Positions 1 to 9,353 of a stretch of 64,000 bases of DNA are shown here, piece by piece. The stretch spans positions 1-64,000 of the forward strand of contig NZ_BAAALT010000004.1 in assembly GCF_039528515.1 (NCBI RefSeq). Reading direction: 5' to 3'. The stretch's first letter is position 1; every line of letters begins with the position of its first letter. The stretch comes from Luedemannella flava. Lineage in GTDB: Bacteria > Actinomycetota > Actinomycetes > Mycobacteriales > Micromonosporaceae. The notes beneath the pieces were generated by a model. It worked only from the letters and a program-made list of their open reading frames with translations, was not told where the DNA came from and ran no database searches. Position numbers and translations under genes: made by a program.

Positions 1-1
1 C

Positions 2-121
2 GAGCTCGACATCCGCCAGATCTTCGACACCCCCACCGTCGCGCAACTCGCGGGACAGCTTGCTGAACGGACGTCAACCCGCCCCGCACTGCGGCCGATG
101 ACCAGGGATGGCCAGCGATGA
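2..121 (+). CDS. NRPS C-terminal end (carrier domain), partial
   Basis: The window begins inside a gene whose last 39 codons read ELDIRQIFDTPTVAQLAGQL and end with a basic tail and TGA. This is the typical last helix of a peptidyl carrier domain of a nonribosomal peptide synthetase. No thioesterase follows the carrier domain before the stop, so release must occur on another subunit or by a separate enzyme. The stop overlaps the next start (ATGA), so the acyl-AMP ligase is translationally coupled to the synthetase. The upstream modules lie outside the window. Confidence 0.8.
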   Translation, partial: ELDIRQIFDTPTVAQLAGQLAERTSTRPALRPMTRDGQR

Positions 122-1872
122 GCTACGACCTAGGCAACGCACCGGATGTCGTGACGTTGTTCCGCCAGCGCGCCGCCGAACGGCCTCAACAGGACGTGGT
201 GGGCTTCCTCGCCGACCCGGACGACGTGCGGCACGGAATGACGATGTGGACCTACGAGCAGCTCGACCGTGAGGCGCGCGGCTGCGCGGAGTGGTTGCAG
301 CGGCGACTGCCGGTGGGATCGCGGGTGCTCCTGCTCTACCCCAACGGGCTGGAGTTCGTCGCCGCGTTCGTCGGTTGCCTCTACGCCGGCATGATCGCCG
401 TCCCGGCGCCGTTGCCGGGTCGCCATCAGCACCACCGCTTCCGGGTGGCCACGATCATGGCGAACGCCGACGTGTCCGCCGTCCTCACCACCTCGGCCAA
501 GCTGGGCGAGGTCCGGGAATGGTCGCAGGCCTTCGGCGCGGAGCACGCCATCGTGGCGGCCAGTGACGAACCCGGACTGGGCGACCCGGACCACTGGCGC
601 CCGGTGCGGCTGGACCGGTCGACCGTCGCCCTGCTGCAGTACACCTCCGGTTCCACCGGAGACCCCAAAGGCGTGATCATCGATCACGACAACATTCTGT
701 ACAACCTGGACATCGCCGCGCGGGAGCTCGGCTTCTCGAACCCGTCACGGGCCTGCGGCTGGGTGCCGCTGTACCACGACCTGGCCCTGCAGGCGGTGTT
801 GCTCTACGCCCTGCTGCACGGTGGATCGGCCCTGCTGATGGAGCCCATGACGTTCCTACGGCGCCCGGTGCGGTGGCTGCAGGTGATCGACGAGCACAAT
901 GTCGAGTTCACCTTCGCGCCGAACTTCGCCTACGAGCTGTGCCTGGACCGGGTCACCGACGAGGAGCTGCGCGCGCTGGACCTGTCCCGCCTGCGGATGG
1001 CCGGCAACGCCTCCGAGCCGGTGAACCCGGCGGTGCTCGCGGCGTTCGCCGACCGGTTCGCGCCGGCCGGGTTCCGGGTGGAGGCCTTCGCCCCGGTGTA
1101 CGGCATGGCCGAGGCCACCGGCTACGTCAGCGGCATCCCGGCCCGTACACCGCAGGTGAAGGTGGTGGATCCCGAGGCGCTCGCCGCCGGTAGCTTCTCC
1201 GACCCCCAGCCGGGTCAGCCCGTACGCGAGATCGTCAGCTGCGGACGACCGACCCGCGCGTGCGAGGTCAGGGTGGTTGACCCCGACACCCGCCAGGCGC
1301 GGGCCGACGGTCAGTTGGGTGAGATCTGGCTGCGCGGGCGGAGCATCTCCCGCGGGTACTGGGCCAGCGACAGCGGTGCGGCGGCCTTCGGCAACAGCAC
1401 CGCCGACGGCGAGGACGGCTTCCTGCGGACCGGTGACCTCGGCGTGCTCGACGACGGCGAGTTGTACGTCCACGGCCGGCTCAAGGACACCCTGATCGTG
1501 CGCGGTCGCAACATCTACCCGCAGGACGTGGAGCAGGAGTTGCGCGTGCAGCACCCGGACCTGGGCCGGATCGGCGCCGTGTTCGCCAGCGACGCGGGGG
1601 ACGCCGACGCGCTGGGCGTGGTGGTGGCGTTCGAGGTGACCAGGGCCGCCCATGACCGGTTGCCGGCCCTGGCCGCTGAGGTGCGGCACACGGTGGGTCG
1701 GGAGTTCGGGGTCCAGGTGGCCGCGGTGCTGTTGCTCCGGCCGGGCACGGTCCAGCGGACCACCAGCGGAAAGGTGCAGCGCTCGGCGATGCGCACGCTG
1801 TTCGGCGAAGGTCGGATCGCCGCCCTCTACCAGGACCCGCCGGCGCCCGCGCTGGTCGCCGGTCTGAGATGA
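118..1872 (+). CDS. fatty acyl-AMP ligase (FAAL-like)
   Basis: A 584-residue ANL-superfamily adenylating enzyme. The phosphate-binding loop TSGSTGDPKG lies near residue 175, the GRLKDTLIVRGRNIYPQD hinge region follows near residue 460, and TTSGK carries the C-terminal catalytic lysine (K552). Family knowledge: FAALs activate fatty acids as acyl-adenylates and pass them to an acyl carrier protein rather than to CoA; the carrier encoded 13 bp downstream fits this. Its place directly after the NRPS suggests that it supplies an N-terminal lipid, as in ramoplanin- and enduracidin-type clusters. I infer FAAL over acyl-CoA ligase from gene context; the diagnostic FAAL insertion should be checked by alignment. 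Confidence 0.85.
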   Translation: MSYDLGNAPDVVTLFRQRAAERPQQDVVGFLADPDDVRHGMTMWTYEQLDREARGCAEWLQRRLPVGSRVLLLYPNGLEFVAAFVGCLYAGMIAVPAPLPGRHQHHRFRVATIMANADVSAVLTTSAKLGEVREWSQAFGAEHAIVAASDEPGLGDPDHWRPVRLDRSTVALLQYTSGSTGDPKGVIIDHDNILYNLDIAARELGFSNPSRACGWVPLYHDLALQAVLLYALLHGGSALLMEPMTFLRRPVRWLQVIDEHNVEFTFAPNFAYELCLDRVTDEELRALDLSRLRMAGNASEPVNPAVLAAFADRFAPAGFRVEAFAPVYGMAEATGYVSGIPARTPQVKVVDPEALAAGSFSDPQPGQPVREIVSCGRPTRACEVRVVDPDTRQARADGQLGEIWLRGRSISRGYWASDSGAAAFGNSTADGEDGFLRTGDLGVLDDGELYVHGRLKDTLIVRGRNIYPQDVEQELRVQHPDLGRIGAVFASDAGDADALGVVVAFEVTRAAHDRLPALAAEVRHTVGREFGVQVAAVLLLRPGTVQRTTSGKVQRSAMRTLFGEGRIAALYQDPPAPALVAGLR

Positions 1873-1885
1873 ACGGAGTGAGCCC

Positions 1886-2158
1886 ATGTCTGATCCGGCC
1901 GCGATCGAGGCGGAACTGCGGGAGTTTCTGTGCGCGCACCTGGCCGTGTCGCTGAAGGTCCCCGGCGGCACGATCGACCCCGCCGAACCCATGTCGGCGT
2001 ACGGCCTGGACTCGTTGCGGGCGGTCGCCGTGCTGACCGATGTGGAGGACCGCGTCGGATTCGAGATCGACCCGGACGTGCTGTGGGATCACCCTACGGT
2101 GGCCGCACTCGCGCACTACCTGGCGGAGCGGCTGACGCTGTCCGGTGAGCCGGCGTAA
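1886..2158 (+). CDS. acyl carrier protein
   Basis: A 90-residue stand-alone carrier protein with the phosphopantetheine motif GLDSLRA (serine 43) and a typical helix IV ending HPTVAALAHYLAERL. It starts with ATG after a GGAGTGAG ribosome site, 13 bp behind the acyl-AMP ligase. It is the likely acceptor of the activated fatty acid and the donor to the first condensation domain of the peptide synthetase. Stand-alone ACPs of this kind occur in lipodepsipeptide clusters. Confidence 0.9.
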   Translation: MSDPAAIEAELREFLCAHLAVSLKVPGGTIDPAEPMSAYGLDSLRAVAVLTDVEDRVGFEIDPDVLWDHPTVAALAHYLAERLTLSGEPA

Positions 2159-2186
2159 TGCGCCCGTCCGCCGCTACGGTGACCCT

Positions 2187-2867
2187 ATGACTGACGTGGT
2201 ACGGCTGCGCGGCGCCGGCAAGCGGTACGAGACGGCCGGGCCGCCGGCGCTGCAGGGCGTCAACCTGACCGTGTCGGCGGGCGAGGCGGTCGCCGTGATG
2301 GGCCCGTCCGGTAGTGGAAAATCGACGCTTCTGAACCTGGTCGCCGGCCTGGACCGGCCGACCGAGGGTGACGTCGAGGTGGCCGGCACGGTGTTGAACC
2401 GCCAGTCCGAGACCGCGCTGGCCAAGTTCCGGTGCGATCACATCGGCATCGTCTTCCAGTTCTTTCACCTGCTTGACGATCTGACCGCGCGGGACAACGT
2501 GCTGCTGCCCGCGCAACTGGCCGGCGTACCCCGGCGCGACGCGCTGGCCCGGGCCGACGACCTGCTCGCCACACTCGGGCTGACCGGGCGGGCCAACGCC
2601 TACCCGGCCCGGCTCTCCGGCGGCGAGCGCCAACGGGTCGCGGTCGCCCGGGCGCTGATCAACCGACCCCCGTTGCTGCTCGCCGACGAGCCGACCGGCG
2701 CGGTGGACGCGCAGGCCGGTACGCACATCATCGAACTCCTCCGGGACCTCAACCAACGCGGCCAGACCATCCTGCTGGTCACCCATGATCCGGCCCTGGC
2801 GCGCCAGTGCGCGACCCGCATCGTGGAGGTGCGCGACGGCCGACTGACCGAACAGGTGACGACGTGA
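2187..2867 (+). CDS. ABC transporter ATP-binding protein, MacB/LolD type
   Basis: A 226-residue nucleotide-binding subunit with Walker A GPSGSGKST, the signature LSGGERQR, Walker B LLLADEPTGAVD and the switch histidine in LLVTHD. The start at 2187 gives the family's usual length; the in-frame region upstream lacks homology. The stop overlaps the permease start (GTGA). It should power the FtsX-like permease behind it, either exporting the peptide or providing self-protection, as MacB-type pairs do in other peptide antibiotic clusters. Confidence 0.9.
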   Translation: MTDVVRLRGAGKRYETAGPPALQGVNLTVSAGEAVAVMGPSGSGKSTLLNLVAGLDRPTEGDVEVAGTVLNRQSETALAKFRCDHIGIVFQFFHLLDDLTARDNVLLPAQLAGVPRRDALARADDLLATLGLTGRANAYPARLSGGERQRVAVARALINRPPLLLADEPTGAVDAQAGTHIIELLRDLNQRGQTILLVTHDPALARQCATRIVEVRDGRLTEQVTT

Positions 2868-5215
2868 GAGCAGTGGCAAGACTGGCCTGGGGTGCGGTGC
2901 ACCGGCGCCGGCTGCAGAGTCTGATCATCGGCGCGGTGGTGCTGCTGTCCAGTGGTACCGCTGTCCTGGCTCTGGCCTTGTTGGTGGCCTCGACGGCGCC
3001 GTTCGACCGGGCCTTCGACCGCCAGCATGGCGCGCACGCCACGGCCGGTTTCGACGCGGCAAAGGTGAGCAGCGCGGACCTCGCGGCGACCGCGAAGCGG
3101 CCCGGCGTCACGGCCGCGTCCGGACCGTACGAGACCGTGTCCGCCCAGATCCGTGGCGACCGGATGCCGTTGCCACCGGGCCTGATCGTGGGTCGCGAGA
3201 CGGCGGATTCCGGCATTGACCAGCTGTATCTCGTCGACGGCGACTGGCTGACCGGGCCGGGGCAGATCGTGCTGTCCGAGGACATCCTGCCGGGGCGGGA
3301 GGTCGCCCCACACGTCGGTGACCAGGTCACGGTCGATGTGGCCGGTGGTCTGAGGCTCACCGTGGTGGGCATCGCCGACTCCATCACCGGTACCGGCGAT
3401 GCCTGGGTGTGGCCTTCCCAGGTTGATGTTCTGCACGCGAGTGGGGCGGTGCCCGGATGGCAGATGCTCTACCGGTTCGCGTCCGCGGACAGCGACGATG
3501 CCGTGCGGGCCAGCCTGGCCGGGGCCACCGATGGGCTGCCGTCGGACGCGCTCACCGGTGCGTCCACCTATCAGGCCGTCCGGCTGCGGGCCACCGAGAG
3601 CCTGCGGCCGATGGTGCCGTTCGTGATCGCGTTCTGCGTCCTCGGCCTGGTTATTTCGGTGCTCATCGTGGCGAACGTGGTGGCCGGCGCGGTCGTCGCC
3701 GGGTACAAGTCGATCGGGATCCAGAAGGCGCTGGGCTTCACACCGGCGCAGGTGGCGGCCGTGTTCGTGGGCCAGATCCTGGGGGTGTCCATACCGTCGG
3801 GGCTGGCCGGGGTGGGGCTCGGCTGGCTGGCGGCCAAACCGTTGCTGCTGCAGACGGCCTCGGCGTACAACATCCCGGGCGCGGCCGCGGTGCCCGGCTG
3901 GACCCTGGCCGTCGTCCTACTGGGTGTGACCGTGAGTGTGGGGCTGGCCGCTCTCGGCCCAGCCGTACGCGCCGGGCGGCTGTCCGCGGTGTCGGCCATC
4001 ACGGTCGGCCGGGCGCCGCGCACCGGCCGGGGCTACCGGGTGCGTCGCGCGCTCGCCGGCACCCGGCTGCCGCGGGCGGTCAGCTTCGGCCTCGGTACGC
4101 CGTTCGCCCGGCCGGCCCGCACCGCGGTGACCCTGGTCGCCGTGCTGCTCGGGGCGACCACCATGGTGTTCGCCGTCGGGCTGGCCACCACGCTGTTCCG
4201 GGTGGTGGCCGCGTTCGACCGGACGTCGGCCGTCCCGGTCATGGTCGGCTACCGCCCGCCCGGCGGCCCGGGGGGCAGCTCACCCGGCGCGGAGCCCGAC
4301 CCGGTGGCGGTGCGCGCCGCGATCGAGGCGCAGCCTGGCACGGCACTGGCGCTCGGGCTCACCGAAGTGCAGGCCAACCTGGGTGGGTCCACCGAGCCGC
4401 TGACGATCCGGGCCTACGATCGGGACGCCTCGCAGGCCGGTTATCCGGTGCTGTCCGGGCGCTGGTACGCCGGTGCCGATGAGGCGGTGGGCACGTCGCG
4501 GATGCTGCGGCTGACCGGTACGAAGGTGGGCGACACCATCACCGTGGGCACTCAACTCGGCCAGCGCCGGGTGCGCATCGTCGGCGAGGTGTTCGCCAAC
4601 GGCTCCAGCGCCACCATCGTGATGTCCACGGACTCCCTCGACGGCCTGGTGCGCAGCGTCACTCCACAGTGGTTCGAGGTCGAGCTGACCGCTGGGACCG
4701 ACATCGAGACCTATGTGGAGAACGCGACGACGCCGTTGGCCGCGGTGGGCGCGGTGCCGGAGCTCACCTCGCAGGCGCAGGAGAACCAGACGGTGTCGGT
4801 GATGCTGGGCCTGATCGCCACGCTCACCGTGCTGCTGTCCGTGGTCGCCGCGCTCGGTGTGTTCAACACCGTCGTGCTCAACACCCGGGAGCGGGTACAC
4901 GAGATCGGGGTGCTCAAGGCCATCGGTATGACCCCCCGGCAGGTCCGGCTCATGGTGGTGACCTCGATGGTGGCGGTCGGGGCGTTGGGCGGGGTACTCG
5001 CCGTCCCGGCCGGCTGGCTGCTGCACCGGGCAGTCGTACCGGTCATGGCCGGGGCGGCGGGCACCGAACTGCCGCATTCCGTGGTCACCGTCTACCACCC
5101 GCTCGAACTGCTCGCGCTGGGTCTGTCCGGCGTGGTACTGGCTGTGCTCAGTGCGCTGGTCCCGGCCGGTTGGGCGGCCCGCACGCACTCGGCCGCCGCG
5201 CTGCGGGCTGAATGA
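2864..5215 (+). CDS. FtsX/MacB-type ABC transporter permease
   Basis: A 783-residue membrane protein with the duplicated FtsX layout: an N-terminal membrane helix, a large extracytoplasmic domain, three or four helices near residues 250-380, then a second copy whose final helices include the conserved stretch NTRERVHEIGVLKAIGMTPRQV. GTG at 2864 overlaps the ATPase stop, so the two are coupled. It forms a MacB-like exporter with the preceding ATPase; the substrate is inferred to be the cluster's peptide. A strong bidirectional hairpin follows. Confidence 0.9.
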   Translation: MRAVARLAWGAVHRRRLQSLIIGAVVLLSSGTAVLALALLVASTAPFDRAFDRQHGAHATAGFDAAKVSSADLAATAKRPGVTAASGPYETVSAQIRGDRMPLPPGLIVGRETADSGIDQLYLVDGDWLTGPGQIVLSEDILPGREVAPHVGDQVTVDVAGGLRLTVVGIADSITGTGDAWVWPSQVDVLHASGAVPGWQMLYRFASADSDDAVRASLAGATDGLPSDALTGASTYQAVRLRATESLRPMVPFVIAFCVLGLVISVLIVANVVAGAVVAGYKSIGIQKALGFTPAQVAAVFVGQILGVSIPSGLAGVGLGWLAAKPLLLQTASAYNIPGAAAVPGWTLAVVLLGVTVSVGLAALGPAVRAGRLSAVSAITVGRAPRTGRGYRVRRALAGTRLPRAVSFGLGTPFARPARTAVTLVAVLLGATTMVFAVGLATTLFRVVAAFDRTSAVPVMVGYRPPGGPGGSSPGAEPDPVAVRAAIEAQPGTALALGLTEVQANLGGSTEPLTIRAYDRDASQAGYPVLSGRWYAGADEAVGTSRMLRLTGTKVGDTITVGTQLGQRRVRIVGEVFANGSSATIVMSTDSLDGLVRSVTPQWFEVELTAGTDIETYVENATTPLAAVGAVPELTSQAQENQTVSVMLGLIATLTVLLSVVAALGVFNTVVLNTRERVHEIGVLKAIGMTPRQVRLMVVTSMVAVGALGGVLAVPAGWLLHRAVVPVMAGAAGTELPHSVVTVYHPLELLALGLSGVVLAVLSALVPAGWAARTHSAAALRAE

Positions 5216-5223
5216 GCCGTCGC

Positions 5224-5260
5224 CGCGCCGCGAGCGGAGTGAGTCTCCGCGCGCGGCGCG
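5224..5260. terminator. bidirectional hairpin terminator
   Basis: Inverted repeat with 16-bp arms (15 of 16 paired, very GC-rich) around a 5-nt loop TGAGT. It lies exactly between the convergent exporter permease (ending at 5215) and MdlB-type ABC gene (ending at 5267). No U-tract is visible, which is usual in actinomycetes. Confidence 0.75.
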
Positions 5261-5266
5261 AGCCGG

Positions 5267-7177
5267 TCAGCCGGCGCGGCTGGGGACCGCGCCGTCGTCC
5301 TGGCGGGCGTACTGGATGCGGTACAGGTCGGCGTAGAGGCCGCCGGCGTCCAGCAGCTCGTCGTGGTTGCCCCGCTCCTTGATCTCGCCGCCCTCGATGA
5401 CGAGGATCTGGTCGGCCTCGCGCACGGTGGACAGCCGGTGGGCGATGACGAGCGAGGTCCGGCCGTGCAGCGCGGTCTGCAGCGCCCGCTGGATGGCCGC
5501 CTCCGACTCGGAGTCCAGGTGGGCCGTGGCCTCGTCGAGCACCACGATCGGCGGCGACTTGAGCAGGAGCCGGGCCAGCGCGATCCGCTGCTTCTCACCG
5601 CCGGACAGCCGGTGCCCCCGGTCGCCGACCACGGTGTCGAGCCCGTCCGGCAGCGAGGAGACCACCGACCAGATCCGGGCCGCGTCACAGGCCTCGATCA
5701 GGTCCTGCTCGCTGGCGTCCTCGCGCCCGTACAGCAGGTTGGCGCGGATCGTGTCGTGGAACAGGTGGGCGTCCTGGGTCACCACGCCGACCGTGTCGTG
5801 CAGCGACCGTAGCGTCAGATCCCGGACGTCCTCGCCACCGATGCGTACCGTCCCCGACGTGACGTCGTAGAGACGCGGTACCAACTGGGTGATGGTGGTC
5901 TTGCCGGCACCGGACGGGCCGACCAGCGCGGTCAGTGTCCCGGCGGGCACCCTGAAACTCACGTCGCGCAGGGCGTAGTTGTCGTGGTGTCGTTCCGGGG
6001 CGCGCAGGGTGATGGACTCCAATGAGGCCAACGACACCTCCGCGACGTTGGGGTAGCGGAACGAGACCTGGTCGAACTCGATGGTGGGGGCGGCGCCGCC
6101 CACGGCCAGCGGCCGGGCGTCGGCGCTCTCCCGCACGAGTGGCTTGAGGTCCAGCACCTCGAACAGGCGGTCGAAGCTGACCAGCGCGGTCATCACGTTG
6201 ACCTGCATGTTGGACAGCTGGTTGATCGGCCCGTAGATCCGCAGCAGGAGCGCGGCCATGGCCACCAGGGTGCCGATCTGCAGGTTGCCGCCGATGACCA
6301 GGGTGCCGCCGAAGCCGTATACGATCGCGCTGGTCAACGCGGTGAGCAGGGTGACCACGATGACGATGAACTGTCCGTAGACGGTGATCCTGGTGGAGAT
6401 GTCGCGCACCGCGCCCGCCTTGGTGGCGAACGTAGCCGCTTCCTTCTCCGGCCGGCCGTACAGCTTGGTGAGCATCGCGCCGGCCACGTTGAACCGTTCG
6501 CTCATCATCGTCGCCATGTCGGCGTCGTGCTGCATGCGGCGGCGGGTGAGGCGCTGCAGCCGGCGGCCGACCAGTTTGGTGGGCAGCAGGAAGATCGGCA
6601 CCAGCATGAGCGCCACGATGCTCAGTTGCCAGGACAGGGTGAACATCGTGACCAGCACGATGACCAACGTCAGCAGGGTGGAGGTCGTCTGGGAGAGCAG
6701 CGAGGTGACCGCCTGCTGCGCGCCGAGGACGTCCGTGTTGAGCCGGCTGACCAGCGACCCGGTCTGGGCGCGGGTGAAGAACGCGACAGGTTGGGCCTGC
6801 ACGTGGGCGAAGACGGTGGTGCGCAGGTCGTAGAGCAGGCCCTGTCCGACCCGGCCGGACAGCCGGGTCTGCAGGTAGACAGCGCCCGCGTCGACCACGG
6901 CGAGACCGGCGATCAGCAGCGACAACCAGATGACGACGTCGCGGCGTCCGGGCACGATGCCGTCGTCGATGATGAACTTGAGCACGATCGGGCTCAGCGC
7001 GGCGAGACTCGCGTGTACTGCGGTGAGCAGCACCAACGCGGTCAACGACCAGCGGTAGTGCCGGGCGTACGGGAGGATCCGTCGGAACGTCCCCTTGCGG
7101 ATCCGTTCGCGTCCGGTGATGTCCGAGCCGGGTCGCATCGGCATAGGCCCCATGGCCGGGCCGCTCATCATGGCCAT
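5267..7177 (-). CDS. MdlB-type ABC exporter (fused membrane and ATPase domains)
   Basis: A 636-residue half-transporter. An ABC exporter membrane domain with six helices spans about residues 40-340; an ATPase follows with Walker A GPSGAGKTT, the signature LSGGEKQR and Walker B VVLDEATAHLD. ATG at 7177 follows a GAGGG site. Transporters of this class are a constant part of glycopeptide and ramoplanin-type clusters, where they are thought to export the finished product. The N-terminus is unusually rich in Met, Pro and Gly. It runs opposite to the upstream genes and shares direction with the alpha/beta hydrolase. Confidence 0.9.
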   Translation of the reverse strand: MAMMSGPAMGPMPMRPGSDITGRERIRKGTFRRILPYARHYRWSLTALVLLTAVHASLAALSPIVLKFIIDDGIVPGRRDVVIWLSLLIAGLAVVDAGAVYLQTRLSGRVGQGLLYDLRTTVFAHVQAQPVAFFTRAQTGSLVSRLNTDVLGAQQAVTSLLSQTTSTLLTLVIVLVTMFTLSWQLSIVALMLVPIFLLPTKLVGRRLQRLTRRRMQHDADMATMMSERFNVAGAMLTKLYGRPEKEAATFATKAGAVRDISTRITVYGQFIVIVVTLLTALTSAIVYGFGGTLVIGGNLQIGTLVAMAALLLRIYGPINQLSNMQVNVMTALVSFDRLFEVLDLKPLVRESADARPLAVGGAAPTIEFDQVSFRYPNVAEVSLASLESITLRAPERHHDNYALRDVSFRVPAGTLTALVGPSGAGKTTITQLVPRLYDVTSGTVRIGGEDVRDLTLRSLHDTVGVVTQDAHLFHDTIRANLLYGREDASEQDLIEACDAARIWSVVSSLPDGLDTVVGDRGHRLSGGEKQRIALARLLLKSPPIVVLDEATAHLDSESEAAIQRALQTALHGRTSLVIAHRLSTVREADQILVIEGGEIKERGNHDELLDAGGLYADLYRIQYARQDDGAVPSRAG

Positions 7178-7213
7178 GTAGCGGCCCTCGCTTTCGCTGT
7201 CGGTGATCGTGGG

Positions 7214-8017
7214 TCAGTACTTGCCGAGGAATTCGAGGATCGCGGCGTTGACCTCGTCGGGGCGCTCCAGATAGCCGAGGTGCCCGGCCCGGGGGATCTC
7301 CACGAAGTCGCAGTTTCCGATGGCGTCGGCGGTCTCCACACCGAGGTGCGGGGGAGCGATCCTGTCGTCGGTGAACGCGATGACCCGGCATGGTGCGGTG
7401 ATCGCGCCCAGCGCGGCCCGCCGGTCCGTGGTGGTGTCCACCCAGGCCTGACCGGCGCCGTCGGTGCTGGACTCGGCGGCCAGCTCGAAGATCTCCAGCC
7501 AGGACGCGACAGCGGCCTCGTCGTTCAGGGTCGCCGGTGACAGCATCCTGGTCACCGTGTCGACGGCGTTGTACTTCGCGGGCAACCGGATACCGCTGTC
7601 CCGCAGGGCCCGCTCCGCCATGGTCTGGGCCAGCCGGGCCACGTCCGCGCGGGGTCTGGTGGCCATCAGCACCGCGCAGCGGACCAGGTGCGGCCAGCCG
7701 ATCGCGAGTTCCTCGGCGATGATCGAGCCGAGTGACGTGCCGACGATCCGGCACGGAGCCAGGTCCAGCGACTCAATGAGTCCTCTGGTGTCGGCCACCA
7801 TGTCGGCGAGGCTGTACCGGCCCGGCGGCACGTCCGAGGGCGCGACGCCGCGGTTGTTGAAGATGACCGTCTCGTAGCCCGCCCGCTGCACGGCCGGCGT
7901 CTGGTGCAGGGACCAGACGTGGCCGGCGGCGGCCTGGCCCATGATGAACAGCACGCTCTCACCGCGGCCGGATCGCTCGTACGACAGCCGGATGCCGTTG
8001 GTATTGACGTGGGGCAC
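7214..8017 (-). CDS. alpha/beta hydrolase
   Basis: A 267-residue alpha/beta-hydrolase fold protein with the nucleophile elbow GTSLGS, an acid in the FTDDRI segment and the C-terminal histidine in GHLGYLERP. I choose GTG at 8017 because GGAGGAG lies 5 nt ahead; the longer ORF from 8044 would cover that site. The stop is 36 bp from the ABC exporter, so the two probably form one transcript. It could be a proofreading or releasing hydrolase for the peptide line, but it has no clear type I or II thioesterase character, so the substrate is unknown. Confidence 0.8.
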   Translation of the reverse strand: MPHVNTNGIRLSYERSGRGESVLFIMGQAAAGHVWSLHQTPAVQRAGYETVIFNNRGVAPSDVPPGRYSLADMVADTRGLIESLDLAPCRIVGTSLGSIIAEELAIGWPHLVRCAVLMATRPRADVARLAQTMAERALRDSGIRLPAKYNAVDTVTRMLSPATLNDEAAVASWLEIFELAAESSTDGAGQAWVDTTTDRRAALGAITAPCRVIAFTDDRIAPPHLGVETADAIGNCDFVEIPRAGHLGYLERPDEVNAAILEFLGKY

Positions 8018-8127
8018 GGTCTCCTCCGGCAATGAATAGAACACGTCACGGCGGAGCCATCCACGGTGCCGCCCGCCACAAGGTAACCAGGACGAGTGTG
8101 GCGCAACAGTGTGTCGCGACTATCGCT

Positions 8128-8156
8128 GTCCAACCGCGCGGCTCCGACGGTTGGAC
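8128..8156. promoter_or_regulatory. StrR/Bbr-type box between hydrolase and DAHP synthase
   Basis: GTCCAA, 17 nt, TTGGAC: an exact match to the GTCCAR-N17-TTGGAC pattern known for Bbr-type (StrR family) activators of glycopeptide clusters. The flanks also pair (CTGTCCAACCG with CGGTTGGACAG). It lies in the divergent promoter region of the alpha/beta hydrolase and DAHP synthase, and the cluster encodes a StrR homologue at 9732. Confidence 0.75.
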
Positions 8157-8312
8157 AGCGCGGCGCAATAAGACCGCTTCCATTCTTGAATGAATGCCGG
8201 GCATCACCCACGCTGTGTCTGCCTGTTTACCGATGACCGTCGTCCGATCCATTCTGTCGCGCATTTCATAGTGCGGAAAGACGACGGTAACCCTCGACAA
8301 GAAGGAGTTTCC

Positions 8313-9353
8313 GTGGTTGTGGTGATGGCCCCCGATGCCACCGAAGATGACCTCGCCGCCGTGGTGGACCTGGTCCGCGTTGCCGGCGGGAGTGCGTTCG
8401 TCAGCCGGGGCGTGTCCCGGACGATCGTGGGACTGGTCGGGGATCTGGACGATTTCGCGGCACTCAACCTGGGCAGCCGCCCCGGCGTGCAGCGGGTGAT
8501 GCGGATCTCGGTGCCGTTCAAGCTGGTCAGCCGCGAGCATCACGCGCAGCGGTCGGTGGTCCGGGTGGGTGGCGTGCCGGTCGGTCCGGACGTGCTCAGC
8601 GTGATCGCCGGTCCGTGTGCCGTGGAGACTCCGGAGCAGACGCTGGTGGCCGCGCGGATGGCCAAGGCGGCCGGGGCCGCGCTGCTGCGGGGTGGCGCCT
8701 TCAAGCCGCGCACCTCGCCCTACTCCTACCAAGGGCTCGGCGAGGCCGGGCTGCGGATCCTGGCCGACGTGCGGGCCGAGACCGGCCTGCCGGTGGTGAC
8801 CGAGGTGATCGACCCGGGCCACGTCGACCTGGTCGCCTCCTACGCCGACATGCTGCAGGTCGGTGCCCGCAACATGCAGAACTTCGCGCTCCTGCAGGCG
8901 GTCGGCGAGAGTGGCCGACCGGTCCTGCTCAAGCGGGGTTTCAGCGCCACCATCGAGGAGTGGCTGAGCGCGGCCGAGTACATCGCGCAGCGCGGGAACC
9001 TGGACATAGTGCTGTGCGAACGGGGCATCCGGACCTTTGAACCGGCCACCCGCAACACCTTGGACATCAGTGCCGTACCGGTCGCGCAGTCGTTGTCCCA
9101 CCTGCCGGTGATCGTGGACCCGTCGCACTCCGGCGGCCGCCGGGACCTGGTGCTGCCGTTGACCCGTGCCGCGATCGCGGTCGGTGCGGATGGTCTGATC
9201 ATTGACATCCATCCCAATCCGAAGGTCGCGTTGTGTGATGGCGACCAGGCGCTCAATGAGGCAGATGTCGCGGAGCTGGCCGACGCCATCGCGGTGCTGT
9301 CGGCACTGATGGGGCGCACTTTGGCCGTGGCCGAGCCGGCCGTTGTGTCCTAG
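8313..9353 (+). CDS. 3-deoxy-7-phosphoheptulonate (DAHP) synthase
   Basis: A 346-residue type I-beta DAHP synthase with an N-terminal ferredoxin-like ACT-type domain (VVVVMAPDATEDDL) followed by the barrel, containing AGPCAVE, GARNMQNF, LLKRGFSATIEEW and the metal site around DPSHSGG. GTG at 8313 is set by GAAGGAG 5 nt upstream. It makes the first shikimate-pathway intermediate from PEP and erythrose 4-phosphate. As a second copy inside the cluster it probably raises the flux to tyrosine and 4-hydroxyphenylpyruvate for Hpg. A StrR-type box lies upstream. Confidence 0.93.
   Translation: MVVVMAPDATEDDLAAVVDLVRVAGGSAFVSRGVSRTIVGLVGDLDDFAALNLGSRPGVQRVMRISVPFKLVSREHHAQRSVVRVGGVPVGPDVLSVIAGPCAVETPEQTLVAARMAKAAGAALLRGGAFKPRTSPYSYQGLGEAGLRILADVRAETGLPVVTEVIDPGHVDLVASYADMLQVGARNMQNFALLQAVGESGRPVLLKRGFSATIEEWLSAAEYIAQRGNLDIVLCERGIRTFEPATRNTLDISAVPVAQSLSHLPVIVDPSHSGGRRDLVLPLTRAAIAVGADGLIIDIHPNPKVALCDGDQALNEADVAELADAIAVLSALMGRTLAVAEPAVVS

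Noticed and set aside
7214..8017. Type II thioesterase of the peptide cluster
   Set aside because: The alpha/beta hydrolase has the GxSxG and HD elements but lacks the typical TEII sequence pattern, so only a general hydrolase is called.
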